A DNA stretch of 64,000 nt from Talaromyces rugulosus (Eukaryota > Ascomycota > Eurotiomycetes > Eurotiales > Trichocomaceae). Positions 54,440 to 64,000 of the stretch are shown here, piece by piece. Position 1 is the first letter of the stretch, and each line of letters starts with the position of its first letter. A model generated the notes under the pieces. That model saw only the letters and a program-made list of their open reading frames with translations. It was not told the DNA's origin and made no database searches. The stretch is taken from positions 1,922,001 to 1,986,000 of the forward strand of contig NC_049566.1 in assembly GCF_013368755.1 (NCBI RefSeq), in the 5' to 3' direction. The position numbers were made by a program, and so were the translations under genes.

Positions 54440-56316
54440 ATGCTTTTTTTGGGGGCGATTGTTTGCTCCCTTTTGCTGGGTGTTTTCCCTGCCAAGTCCT
54501 CGGCGTCATCTTTTCAATGCCGCTGCTTTCCTGGTGATGCATGCTGGCCGTCGAGCGCTGCGTGGTCGGACTTTAACAATTCTGTCGATGGAACGCTGAT
54601 CGCGACCGTTCCTTTGGGAGCACCTTGCCATGCACCTGAGTATGACGCCGCGGTGTGCGATGTTCTTCGCGACGGATGGCTTTTACCAGAAGAACAGTAA
54701 GTTTTGAGTTATCCAAATATACATATTTTTTTGTGTTTCGGCTAAACAATTACCGCAGTTATGACTCTTCTTCGTCTATTATGGCTCCATGGTTTGCCAA
54801 TGAGACCTGCGATCCTTTCCATCCAGTCTCGCAGCCTTGCACTCTAGGTAATTACGTAACCTATTCGGTCAATGTCTCAAAGCCAGAACATGTTTCCAAA
54901 ACGCTTGCCTTTGCAAAAGAGAACAATATCCGCGTCGTTATTCGTAACACCGGCCACGAGTATGGTTTTCCTCCTCGAAGCTCCCTCCTTTCAATGACTG
55001 ATCATGTCGAAATAGCTATAATGGGAAATCCACCGGTGCCGGCGCCATCGCCATCTGGACGCATAACCTGAAAGACAGGCATATCATCAACTACAATAGT
55101 TCTTATTACCAAGGCAAAGCAATCAAACTTGGTGCTGGCGTTCAAGGAATCGAAGCATACGAGCTAGCCGACGTGAACAATCTCCAGGTTGTCGGTGGAG
55201 AATGCCCAACTGTCGGTATCGCTGGCGGTTACTCTCAAGGCGGTGGACACTCTGCTCTTGCTTCGCGATACGGATTGGGTGCTGATCAGGTACTTGAATG
55301 GGAGGTCATCGACGGTACGGGACAGTACAGAGTTGCCAATCGAGACCAGAACTCGGACTTGTATTGGGCGCTCTCTGGCGGTGGAGGTGGTACATTCGGT
55401 GTTGTTTGGTCCATGACATCCAAAGCCCACACAGGAACGCCGGTATCTGGCCTAAATTTGACTTTCACCAATGAGGGGATCTCGCAAGATACTTTCTACA
55501 AAGCCGTTGGTTCATATCATGCTAAACTTGCACCGGTTGTTGATGCTGGCGCGATGAGCGTCTGGTATTTTACAAATACGAGCTTTTCAATCTCGCCACT
55601 CACCGGACCAAATATCCCCATCGACGACCTAAAAAGTCTCGTTAAGCCATTTACCGACTCTCTCACCGAGCTTGGCGTCAAATACACTACATACTCTCAG
55701 CAATTTGACACTTACTTGGACGAGTTCAATGGCATGCAGAGTGCAATCGAAGTTGGCATTGCTCAGTATGGTGGATGGCTCATCCCAAGATCGGTCGTTG
55801 AACAGAATAATGATAATTTAACTTCTGCATACCGTTATATGACCGAAGATGGTGCCCAATTTATCGGCATCGCCGTGAACGTATCCAAAGCTCTCGTTGG
55901 CACAGACATTTACAATTCAGTTCTGCCGGCTTGGAGAGATACCCTGATTGATAGTGTGATTACCACGCCGTGGAACTTTACAGCCCCAAAGCCTGCTATG
56001 GTTGCAGAGCAGGTTAAAATGACCAATGACTATATTCCCCGATTGAAGGCTTTGGCCCCTGACTCTGGTGCTTATATGAATGAGGTGAGCCGGAACTCCA
56101 AAAGGAGCTATGTGTATAGATGAGCATTACTGACGCATGTGTTGATAGGCCGATTTTCGCCAACCTGACTTTCAGCAGGCCTTCTTTGGCGAGAACTACG
56201 ATAAATTAAAGTCGATCAAGGCTAAATATGACCCTGATTCTTTGTTTTATGCTGTGACTGCAGTTGGGTCAGAAGATTGGACGGAGTTGGAGAATGGAAG
56301 GCTTTGTAGAGCATGA
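54440..56316 (+). CDS. Secreted FAD-linked oxidase (berberine-bridge/6-HDNO-like), bicovalent type
   Basis: Exons 54440-54696, 54759-54959, 55016-56084 and 56149-56316 give 564 residues. A signal peptide (about 1-22) precedes RNTGHDYNGKSTGAG, with H152 as FAD 8-alpha-histidyl site, restored by choosing the donor inside GAG/TATGG. VVGGECPTVGIAGGYSQGGGHS contains C216 at the place of the second, 6-S-cysteinyl flavin bond. The substrate domain follows, then the BBE end YDPDSLFYAVTAVGSEDW and NGRLCRA. Reading through the introns gives three false short frames. Relatives act as secreted sugar/alcohol oxidases or in secondary metabolism. It is a distant paralogue of the flavoprotein at 24354-26245, which lacks the Cys. 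Confidence 0.9.
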
Positions 56317-56522
56317 TGTATCGGCCCCTCTTAATAGCTAGGGGGCTTCTGTTCATCATTGATATTTACATGCGCATTTATAGACGTGAAGAAAGTCACA
56401 ATAAGAAAATAATGTACATATGTTGCTAACCAAAATCATGACTTCTGATTGTTTCCAAGTTCCAAATGTTCCACGTGCAGACTAGTCTCGCTTTCTCGTC
56501 TATTACGAATCTGCGTTATAGA

Positions 56523-57855
56523 CTACGACCACTGCGCTTTTATATCGTAAACGCCATCTTCGTTCATCACCTTGCCTCGATCCCACTCTCGCCCTTCACC
56601 TTTCTTTGCCCACCGAACGTCCTCAACATTTCCTTCGGTATCGTGACTGCTGGTGGTGGCCCCCAACGAAAAAGACGGATGGGATTTCCATTTGTCGACA
56701 ACATCACCATCAAAGCCTGCAACGCGCAGACGTTCTTCGCCTTTCTTTTTCCATTCGGCTCGGTCACGGAGGGCTTCGAGGGCCATATCCCAGTCGTCTC
56801 CTTCCGTCATCAGGCCAGCCACGGATCTGCGCGTAGGTTGTTTCGTAGAATTTTCATCATCGGAGAGATGTACGTCAAGTTTGGGGTCGTAGTCACGTGC
56901 AAAATGAGAGTCAATCGTGCTTGTATTCTCGCGGTAGGAGCCTCTACCGCGCGATGCAACAATGCCCTTCCTGCGTGAAGACGCCGGTAAAGGACCCACG
57001 AGATCTTCTAGAGGATCCGAATCGTCATCCAAGTCATGTTCCTTGGGTGTCCTTTTTGGTTCGGAACCGTGTCGGTGGGAGTTTCCGGAAGTTGACTTCT
57101 CAGCTTTGCGCTGATCTTCTTTCAAGTGCCTTGAGGGCCTGGGCGATCTCGAACGTGATCGGTCAGAGCGCCTGTGCCGGCCATGCCGGTCATTTTGTTC
57201 GTCTTTTCTGTGTCGTGAGGACCTATGCGGAGAATTAGAGTAATCTCGTGTTCTTCTGGGCCTGTTATCGTCATCACGATGTCGTCGGTGAGATCTCGTA
57301 GGCTTTTCACGATCCGAATCGCTGCCACTTTCATCCCGATGACGGTGTCTTCTACGCCGTTCGTCATCTCTATCACGATACGAATCAGATTTCGATCGCC
57401 TAGATGATGTACGCTCTTCTCTTAGGTGTCGGGGCGATCTGTCTCGGTTGTCTCTATCTTTGGCCCTGTAACGCTCGGTATGATGCGGTTGCCGGGAAGA
57501 CGATGATTTATCGCCACGAAGCTGGCGCATGCGCTCTCTTGACTCCTGTTCTTCCTTTCGTTTGAGCGCAGCATTGTGGCTATCCGTATCTCGAAGGATA
57601 TTTTTGAGAAAGCGTGTGTTGGGTTTGGGTGCGCGATCTGTTGGTCTGAGGAAAGAAAAGCTTTAGCTTGAAGATGGTCAAGGGAAACGGGGAGTGCGGA
57701 CGATCGCATAGGGGAGAATCTTACCGTCGAGGTAGATAAGCCTGAAGGCCAATAGTAGAGTACTTCAAGGATTTGTCTTTTGCTTCAGAGGCAAGCAGCT
57801 GTGCGACATAATCGTCATTTGCAGTGGGGTCGTCGATCGCCTCTCCGAGCGGCAT
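56523..57855 (-). CDS. RS-rich nuclear splicing-associated protein
   Basis: Exons 57855-57725 and 57645-56523 give 417 residues. The N-terminus (NDDYVAQLLASEAKDKSLKYS, then APKPNTRFLKNILRDTDSHN) and the C-terminus (DVRWAKKGEGREWDRGKV) are conserved in a fungal family annotated as a pre-mRNA-splicing factor. The middle ~200 residues are Arg/Ser/Asp/His-rich (RS-like) and disordered. No RNA-recognition motif is seen. A nuclear role in splicing is inferred from the family annotation and RS composition. It is a likely housekeeping gene, so it marks a break in any metabolic cluster around it. Confidence 0.75.
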
Positions 57856-58512
57856 CGCAAGAGAGCTTGGAGACTATACTGGAGGAATCCAATATTTGCG
57901 AATATACCAAATTCCTGTGAGAATAACCAATGCATTTCAATCCTATGTGTCGTAGTCTTCGTCAGGACTTCTTTGTCTTGGATCCAAAGGTCGGCCGTCA
58001 CAAACAAACAGAACAAACATGCCGCGATAGGATCTACCATGAGAATCAATATCCCTTCTTACTCACTTTGACCTCACCATATAAAAAAGAAAAAAATCAT
58101 GTAATTAGTACAATCAAAACTTTTTAATACCCATATAGTTTACTTACCCAAAGAGGCTTAATAACCATACACGCTTGATCCGGCGCATCATATTCTTTAC
58201 TAGTTGCGGAATAAAAAATCTAAATCTTATATTAATTAGCCTATCCATTTCCGACACAACTAGTACGAATAGCTTGGCATGATAAAGCTTACATTGGACA
58301 TGTTTGAAGCCGTGGGTTTCCGAAAGGTCATCTGTCTCCACAATAGGCTATCCGCAACTACGTACGTAGATAGGTATGATGTCAGATCTCCTGACAGTAC
58401 TTGATATAAATTCACATTGCTGGAATTACCACGCGATATAAAAAGGGTCTAGGTGGGTCATCGTATTCATTTCAAAAAACTTTGAGCTCGATTCATTCAA
58501 CAGGCGAATTCC
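57856..58512. promoter_or_regulatory. Divergent promoter region of splicing-factor and reductase genes
   Basis: 657 bp between diverging starts, AT-rich. A TATAAAAAGG box near 58437 is well placed about 75 bp upstream of the reductase ATG. Confidence 0.5.
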
Positions 58513-59643
58513 ATGTTTGGAATACTTGGCCGAAACATCTTAAACACCCTCAAGAGATTCGCACTGGTCACGCACGACTTCCAGACACCGGCCAGAATGT
58601 CATCATTTACTTTGCCTGCGACTATGAAGGTTGTTCGTCAGCTTGACCCTCACTCCACCACCCTGACTATGGAAGAAGCGCCACTACCTAAGCCACTGCA
58701 TCCAGAAGACTGCCTGGTCCAGGTTCATACAACCTCACCCTGTGTTGGCGAGCTACATTGGCAGGTTTGGTTTCCCAGTATTGTTCCGGCAGACAGCCCA
58801 AGAGTTCCCGGTACCGAAGCCGCTGGGGTTGTAGTGCAAATTCCGGACGGAGATGCCGCTCAAACCTCCAATTTCAAGGTCGGCGACAGGGTCTTCTTCA
58901 GGGTCGAGCCGGAGCAAACTGGACATTTACGCCAGTATTCCCTAGCTAGACTATCACAGATGGCACATGTACCCTCGACTATGGGATGGATCGAGGCCGG
59001 GTCAACTGCACTCAGCTCCTTAACCGCATGGCAAGGTGTCTTCCAGCACGGAATTTTGGATTCTCGCGCGATATTCGGTGACGCTGCAGCCCGTAAGAAC
59101 AACGGGAGACTTAGCGTTCTCATTACTGGCGCGTCAGGGGTAGTCGGAGGTTGGGCGGTACACTTGGCTGCTCTGGCAGGTGCTGGGCGAATTGTTGCCC
59201 TGTGCGATAGCTCTAACATAGCATATGTCGAGGGGCTTGGTGCTACAGAGGCTGTCGACTATAAGAAAGAAAGCGTTGCGGAATGGGTCGCGAAGGACCG
59301 GACCACGCGAGAGGTGGATGCTGTATTTGACTGCGTCGGAGGGAAGACGCTCGGAACATGTTGGTCGGCTGTCAGAGAGGGAGGAGTCCTTCTCAGCATC
59401 ACTGGCGACCCCGAACAGGAGAAGCCCAGCTCGTTTACTCGTAGTCTGGCAACTGCAAAATGGTTTCTTGTTGAGGCTAATGGTCAGCAGCTTCAGTCTA
59501 TTTCTGACCTGATATCCAAAGGAGGAAAGTGTGTGACCAAGGTGGACAGTGTCCTTGACTTTGCAGATTTTCAGCAGGCGTTTGACAAGGTTGAGGCGAG
59601 AAAGGCAAATGGAAAAGTTGTAATCAAGGTCGCGGATTTTTAA
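58513..59643 (+). CDS. Medium-chain dehydrogenase/reductase (quinone/enoyl reductase type)
   Basis: A single exon of 376 residues. The GroES-like domain contains VPGTEAAGVVVQIP; the coenzyme domain has VLITGASGVVGGWAVHLAAL (about residues 200-220), an NADPH-type Rossmann motif, then DAVFDCVGGKTLG. The structural-zinc Cys cluster is absent, so this is a zinc-independent enoyl/quinone-reductase-like member, a group that includes trans-acting enoyl reductases of fungal clusters. The first ~38 residues precede the usual domain start; MSSF at residue 29 or MKVV at residue 38 are alternative starts, and the extension is basic and could be a mitochondrial presequence. The next genes (cupin, Zn2Cys6 regulator) are on the same strand. 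Confidence 0.85.
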   Translation: MFGILGRNILNTLKRFALVTHDFQTPARMSSFTLPATMKVVRQLDPHSTTLTMEEAPLPKPLHPEDCLVQVHTTSPCVGELHWQVWFPSIVPADSPRVPGTEAAGVVVQIPDGDAAQTSNFKVGDRVFFRVEPEQTGHLRQYSLARLSQMAHVPSTMGWIEAGSTALSSLTAWQGVFQHGILDSRAIFGDAAARKNNGRLSVLITGASGVVGGWAVHLAALAGAGRIVALCDSSNIAYVEGLGATEAVDYKKESVAEWVAKDRTTREVDAVFDCVGGKTLGTCWSAVREGGVLLSITGDPEQEKPSSFTRSLATAKWFLVEANGQQLQSISDLISKGGKCVTKVDSVLDFADFQQAFDKVEARKANGKVVIKVADF

Positions 59644-60253
59644 GCTAGTCACGTAATCAGACATTCAAATGCAAGTACTTTCATTTAACATACATACATT
59701 GTAGGAGTCTATTCAACATACAGTTGTCGACATATTCAATGTTGTCTATCAGAATGAACTCCACAACGCAGGGCCTAACAGGTGACACATATCAGCCATA
59801 AGAGTATCCGTAACGAGTTCCAGTGACTTGTTAAAGCTATGACGCATGATGTTTCGTCATCCATATTGGTGAGATAACTGCTTCCGGGGTTGTGTTGAGA
59901 TTTGGCAAAGCCAGAATATCTCGGTGAGGTGGAGGCCAGACCCACCATTAGCCTATCCGTGTCCTGGCAAGATCCCAGCCCGAACCGCATAGCCTATCGG
60001 TTTTGTAGCATGATTGGCCTGTAGGGATGTGTGCGGATCTCCATGCAGGAAGCTTATCCGTAACTAGCTAGTTATTAGGTAATTAGTCACCAGTTACCCG
60101 AAGAAGCTGTTGTCTTTCACATCTATACGGTTCCCCAAGAAGGGTTATATATATACGTAGTACGTTTACTGTAGAACTCCAACTACTCTTCACTCTTGCC
60201 TAATTATTATCAACGCATAAGCTGATTTTCTACTTGCCCACTTTATTTTCAGC
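59644..60253. other. Intergenic region between reductase and cupin genes
   Basis: No gene. A TATATATATACGTAGTACG stretch at about 60147 is a possible TATA region for the cupin gene. Confidence 0.5.
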
Positions 60254-60735
60254 ATGGAGCAAGGCAGAATTGTAGAAGACCCTCCTAAGTACGACCGAAG
60301 GTATTCTCTCATATTCTTCAATGTTAGCACTTTGCCTGCTGACACGAGATATATAGCCGTCCGCTTGCATCTATCGAGCTTGCCTATCAATATAAACTAC
60401 CAAATTGCCCCGGAAAGTCTAGCATCGGTTTGAAGGTCACCTTTCCTCCGAATGCTTCGACTCCTCCACATCGCCACGCGGGGGCGTCGGTCTCAGTGCT
60501 AGTACTGGAAGGCGCTGTGCTGAACAAAATGAACAACGAGCCAACCCGGGTATTTACAAAGGGAGGAAGCTTCTTTGAGGCTCCAGGATGTCACCATAGG
60601 GTCAGCGATAATTACAGCACCACGGAATCAGCTGTGATTCTTGCAACCTTGGTTGTTGATACGGAGGTTGTACAAAAGGGAGGGCTGGCAGCTCTGACAG
60701 TCTTTGATGAGGAGTACAGAGATATTCAGCTTTAG
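60254..60735 (+). CDS. Small cupin-fold protein
   Basis: Exons 60254-60300 and 60357-60735 give 141 residues. The single cupin domain has motif 1 as PPHRHAGASVSVLVLEG (metal His pair and following Gly) and motif 2 as FFEAPGCHHRVSDN. Such short cupins occur as sugar/polyketide isomerases, dioxygenase-like enzymes or metal-binding proteins, often in small metabolic clusters. The intron join (AG/C Ser) puts SRPLASIELAYQYKLP in frame; without it the frame would start at an internal Met. No signal peptide. Adjacent to the MDR reductase and the Zn2Cys6 regulator. Confidence 0.85.
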
Positions 60736-61065
60736 ACATACTACTTATTTAGTTCATCGTGGTCTCTTGTCCCGTGTCCAATAAATGCCCTATGTATGTA
60801 TAAAAGGAGCATGTGTGTTCGTAGCCAACCATTTCCACCACCTTAGCAACGCTTATTCTGACGCCGTTAAAGCGTGCATGAGGTAGATTCATAACAAATA
60901 ACAATAGCCTTTGTATGCTGTGATCTTATCCAAGACAACATTTGAAGAGTATAACTATATTTTGCTTCTGTCCACGTGACTTGTCACTTCGATTAGGCTC
61001 CCGGATGCTTGCTCATCAGATGTCCGGCTCCAACCCCAGCATTCACTCCGGTATCTGCCCAGCAA

Positions 61066-62982
61066 ATGGTCGAACAACGAGCGCAGGGTACACGTGTGTC
61101 GCTAGCGTGTGTGCAATGCAGGGCAAGACACGTTCGCTGTGATGCGACAAAACCCGCCTGTTCCCGATGCCTGCAGGAGCGACAGGATTGTAACTATCCT
61201 AGTTCCAGGCGCGGTGGTCTTACCAGAGCTGCACTGGCTGCTCATAAGGCGCGGAGAAGCGAAATTGAGAGCAATCCTAGCAGCGTACCAGGCAGCGCGG
61301 TATATTCCACTGGTTCGTCTTCGCCATCGAGCAGAGATGCTGCTCCTCAAGCTCCAGTGCTACCTTCCCCACCCATAGAATTGGATATAGCGTCGACAGA
61401 TCTCCACAATGACATGTTCATCGCGGTGTATTTCAAGTGTTTTCATCGCTACCACCCCTGCGTCCTGCCTCTAAAACAACTCCAAGAGTATTTCTGTGAT
61501 CCGTCCTTCCACGACCAGCTCATCCCCGTCGTAATGGCCGTCCGGTTTATCGGCTCGATATACGCACGATCCAGCCTTGTGGACCAACTTAGGGCGCAAA
61601 CAGACAGCGCCATAGCCATGGCGCGCCAAAACACACCGCACTGTCCGTTTCTTGCGCAAGCTTTGCTTCTATATTCCATATCGTTGTTCTGGTCTCAAGA
61701 GGATAACACTTCCCGGAAACAAATGGACTTGGCTCTGCAGACAGCATTGGACCTCGGCATGCATCATCGCGATTTTGCTGCCAACAATGCCCCATACGTT
61801 CCCATCCTACAGGAATGTTTTCGGAGAACCTGGTGGCAGATTTACATCATCGACGCCGCATATGCTGCAATTGAGCACTTGTCAACTTTTAGGGCCAATA
61901 GTGTGATTAGCGATGTAGATTTGCCCTGCGAAGAGGACGAATATGAGAGCAGCGTAAGACATCTACCTTTCCAAGCCCAGCCGCAAGACATACCACGACC
62001 ACAGCTGACAGCGTATATGATATAGACGATACCAGAGCCCTCGACTCTATCTGAGTTTGACTTACGTGAATTTGAGTGCGAAGGAAAAGTCTATTCCTCC
62101 TTCGCTTACCTCATTGGAGTTGTTCGGGGTCTATCACAGACATCAGTTTTGGTATCTTGGCAGAGCGATGGGAGCCCAACTTCAGATGCCGTTGCCGCAA
62201 TCGACTCGGTAGTTGACGGATGGCTCCTACTCCTACCAGAATCAAAGCAACAGGTTATGAACAGCAGTGGTGAAATTGACGAGCTGTTATATTTCGCCAA
62301 GATGTGGATCCATGCGTAAGCACGCATCCTTCGAAGCATATAACTTGTTAGCACCGCTAACTTCCTCCCCAGGAGCTTAATTTGTTGTCATAGAGCATTA
62401 TCTGACATTATTTTTAACCCTCTGGAAAATCTCTCTAGCTGCGCCGGGTCGCCTCAGACTAATGCATTGCCAAGCGAGATAAAACAAGTACACACCATGA
62501 GGTGTCTCTCATCTATTCAGCAGCAGGTCAGCCTACTTACTCTTCCTAAACGGCCATTCTGCCACAGCCCCTTTATTATCTGCATGGTTGTAGTCGGCAC
62601 GCTACCCTACTTCTCAGCTTGCACCTGCCTTCTGCGAGGCGGCAAACTCACAGTCGCACGAGAACAAATTCGTGTAATTATAGGATGCCTGAGGGCGCTG
62701 GGCGACGTGTGGAAGAAGGGACGGAATCGTGTGCAGGAGCTTCAGGCTATTGGCAAAGAGATTATAGGTACTACAGGACTTGGCAATGCGAGAATGGGCG
62801 AGACGGCCGCTGCAGCTGGAGTGACGAATAACCCTTATCAGGCTCCTACTTCTCTGCCATTCGCTGGCTTGAATGTACCCCCCTCGACGGTCGATGCGAA
62901 TGAATTCGCACAGCTGTGGCTATCTATGAATCAGCAGCTGGATATCAATACATGGATTACCGATAACTTTCCAGCGCAGTAG
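61066..62982 (+). CDS. Zn2Cys6 transcription factor with fungal-specific regulatory domain
   Basis: Exons 61066-61953, 62026-62315 and 62373-62982 give 595 residues. The binuclear cluster C-x2-C-x6-C-x6-C-x2-C-x6-C uses Cys15, 18, 25, 32, 35 and 42 (LACVQCRARHVRCD...). A long fungal-specific regulatory domain follows: MFIAVYFKCFHRYHPCVLP, ALDLGMHHRDFA and CFRRTWWQIYIIDA are its standard blocks. I used the ATG at 61066; the frame upstream to 61009 opens only at TTG. A possible further 41-nt intron at 62527-62567 was rejected since the read-through frame matches the family. Likely a local pathway regulator; the adjacent cupin and reductase are candidate targets (inference). Confidence 0.88.
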
Positions 62983-63531
62983 CCGAATACTACACGAGCG
63001 GATCTATATTTATAATTTATAATTTAAAAAGAGATAATCTTAGTATATTAATGAGAAGAGATGGAAATATGATTTATGAAGTGATTATCTTGTTATGTAT
63101 ATAAATAGAGTGTTGTAGAATGTTATAACTTCAAGTTATATGACATGATGTCACATGACCTAATATCACATAGTGTCATATTTGTGTGACAATAGATAAG
63201 TTAAAAGTAAAGTATTATAATAATAAGATTAAAAAAAAAAAAAAGAGAGATTGATTTTTATAATAGAAAGCTATAGTAGATCTTATATAAGATTTGGTTC
63301 TTACTAACTACATTTGGACAAGCTAGAAAATCTATAGATGATCCATCATGTGACTTACGTCGCGTCGCGATGGAGTGACCAGTCGAGCACAGTTTATACC
63401 CACTACTTGTGTCCGACCGACCCTTCATTGAACCTCGTGATTTCGCAACAGGATTCAGAGTATGAACGGAAATCTCGCTGTGATCTAGCATATTGAACGT
63501 GTCGTCCCAACTGTTGTTTTGCCCCGCCATA
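62983..63531. other. AT-rich intergenic region
   Basis: Very AT-rich with a 16-base A run near 63230 and repeated TGTCACATGA/ATATCACATAG-like boxes at 63140-63185. No gene seen. Confidence 0.5.
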
Positions 63532-64000
63532 ATGGCAGCACCATTATCCCCCGCAAAGGCCTACGCCAAAATCCAACAAATCCAACAAGGTCAAAACAAT
63601 GACCCCAATACCGAACTTGCGATTTTACGGATTAGCGAACCAATTACCTCGTCTTTAGATGCCGCAGACTTTTCGCGATCACTATCCAAACGCGCTTCAG
63701 ATGCGTCGATAAACCCATCAGAGAACCCTACCCCCGCGTCGTTGGAGGCGGATTTGACGCATTACAAGGTGGGCTACAACTAGATCCATTCGTTATACAT
63801 CTGTTTTCTTGGACTGATTGATTTCTTATCGTGTTATTAGGAATTATTCTCGAAACTGCGCTTTTCATATTTAGAACAGGTCACAAAAGAGAAGTTTTTA
63901 CGAGCCATTGTTGGAGATCCGCCACTCGTCGTGGGCCATAATGAAAATGTGGAGTTGGAGACAAATTTGGCCGAAGTCAAACAGGAACTCAAAAACCGGA
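63532..64000 (+). CDS. Probable kinetochore protein (Sim4/Fta4-like), N-terminal part
   Basis: Exon 1 is 63532-63768, exon 2 begins at 63841 and runs off the window. The visible 132 residues start MAAPLSPAKAYAKIQQIQQG and contain ELFSKLRFSYLEQVTKEKFLRAIVGDPP, a block I associate with fungal inner-kinetochore (Sim4/CENP-type) subunits, followed by the start of a coiled coil. The family identity is from memory of the motif and needs checking. The intron ends TTATTAG and joins in phase. Confidence 0.5.

Noticed and set aside
62527..62567. A 41-nt GT...AG intron in the Zn2Cys6 gene
   Set aside because: It would shift the frame out of PFIICMVVVGTLPYFSAC, which fits the family; the read-through is correct.

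Overview
The window is nuclear DNA of a filamentous ascomycete, most likely in or near the Eurotiales (Aspergillus, Penicillium or Talaromyces type). The evidence is: genes on both strands split by many short introns (mostly 48-90 bp) with GT...AG ends and CTAAC/CTGAC branch sites; fungal families such as Zn2Cys6 regulators, S28 prolyl peptidases, berberine-bridge-type flavoproteins, an annexin and Kre9/Knh1-like wall proteins; TTAGGG-type telomere motifs; and an LTR retrotransposon damaged only by C-to-T/G-to-A changes, as repeat-induced point mutation (RIP) leaves. The species cannot be named from the sequence alone.

Region 1 (1-15 kb). The end of a Gdt1-type transporter is followed by an AT-rich gap holding three clusters of TTAGGG motifs. 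These lie directly upstream of a gene for a TRF/Taz1/Tbf1-like telomere-repeat-binding protein. Then come an SGNH/GDSL esterase (minus), a GPI-anchored Ser/Thr-rich wall protein (plus), a divergent pair made of an M20 carboxypeptidase (minus) and a metallo-beta-lactamase-fold hydrolase (plus), and a sugar transporter (minus) flanked by inverted copies of a repeat.

Region 2 (15-23 kb). A complete but dead Ty3/gypsy chromovirus of 5,996 bp (minus orientation) has 274-bp LTRs, a 5-bp TTCAG target duplication, a polypurine tract and a Tf1-like self-priming primer site. Its reverse transcriptase, zinc knuckle and chromodomain carry RIP-type lesions.

Region 3 (23-41 kb). This holds a small secreted protein, a flavoprotein oxidase, an aldo-keto reductase, a monocarboxylate-type transporter, an Ada-type Cys4 plus AraC-HTH protein of bacterial architecture, a long-tailed annexin, a second secreted protein, a DOPA-4,5-dioxygenase-like protein and a ten-exon S28 peptidase.

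Region 4 (41-64 kb). This holds an intron-containing tRNA-Val(UAC), a GH16 beta-glucanase gene with a one-base frameshift, a divergent septin-type GTPase, a Vps62-family secreted protein, a ten-exon rhodopsin-fold membrane protein (reassembled here from small exons), a second flavoprotein oxidase, an RS-rich splicing-associated protein, a possible small metabolic group (MDR reductase, cupin, Zn2Cys6 regulator), and the start of a probable kinetochore gene that runs off the window.

Coding exons were joined by hand from splice signals, and each joined frame was checked to be a multiple of three except for the GH16 gene. Functions rest on motif recognition, not on database searches.
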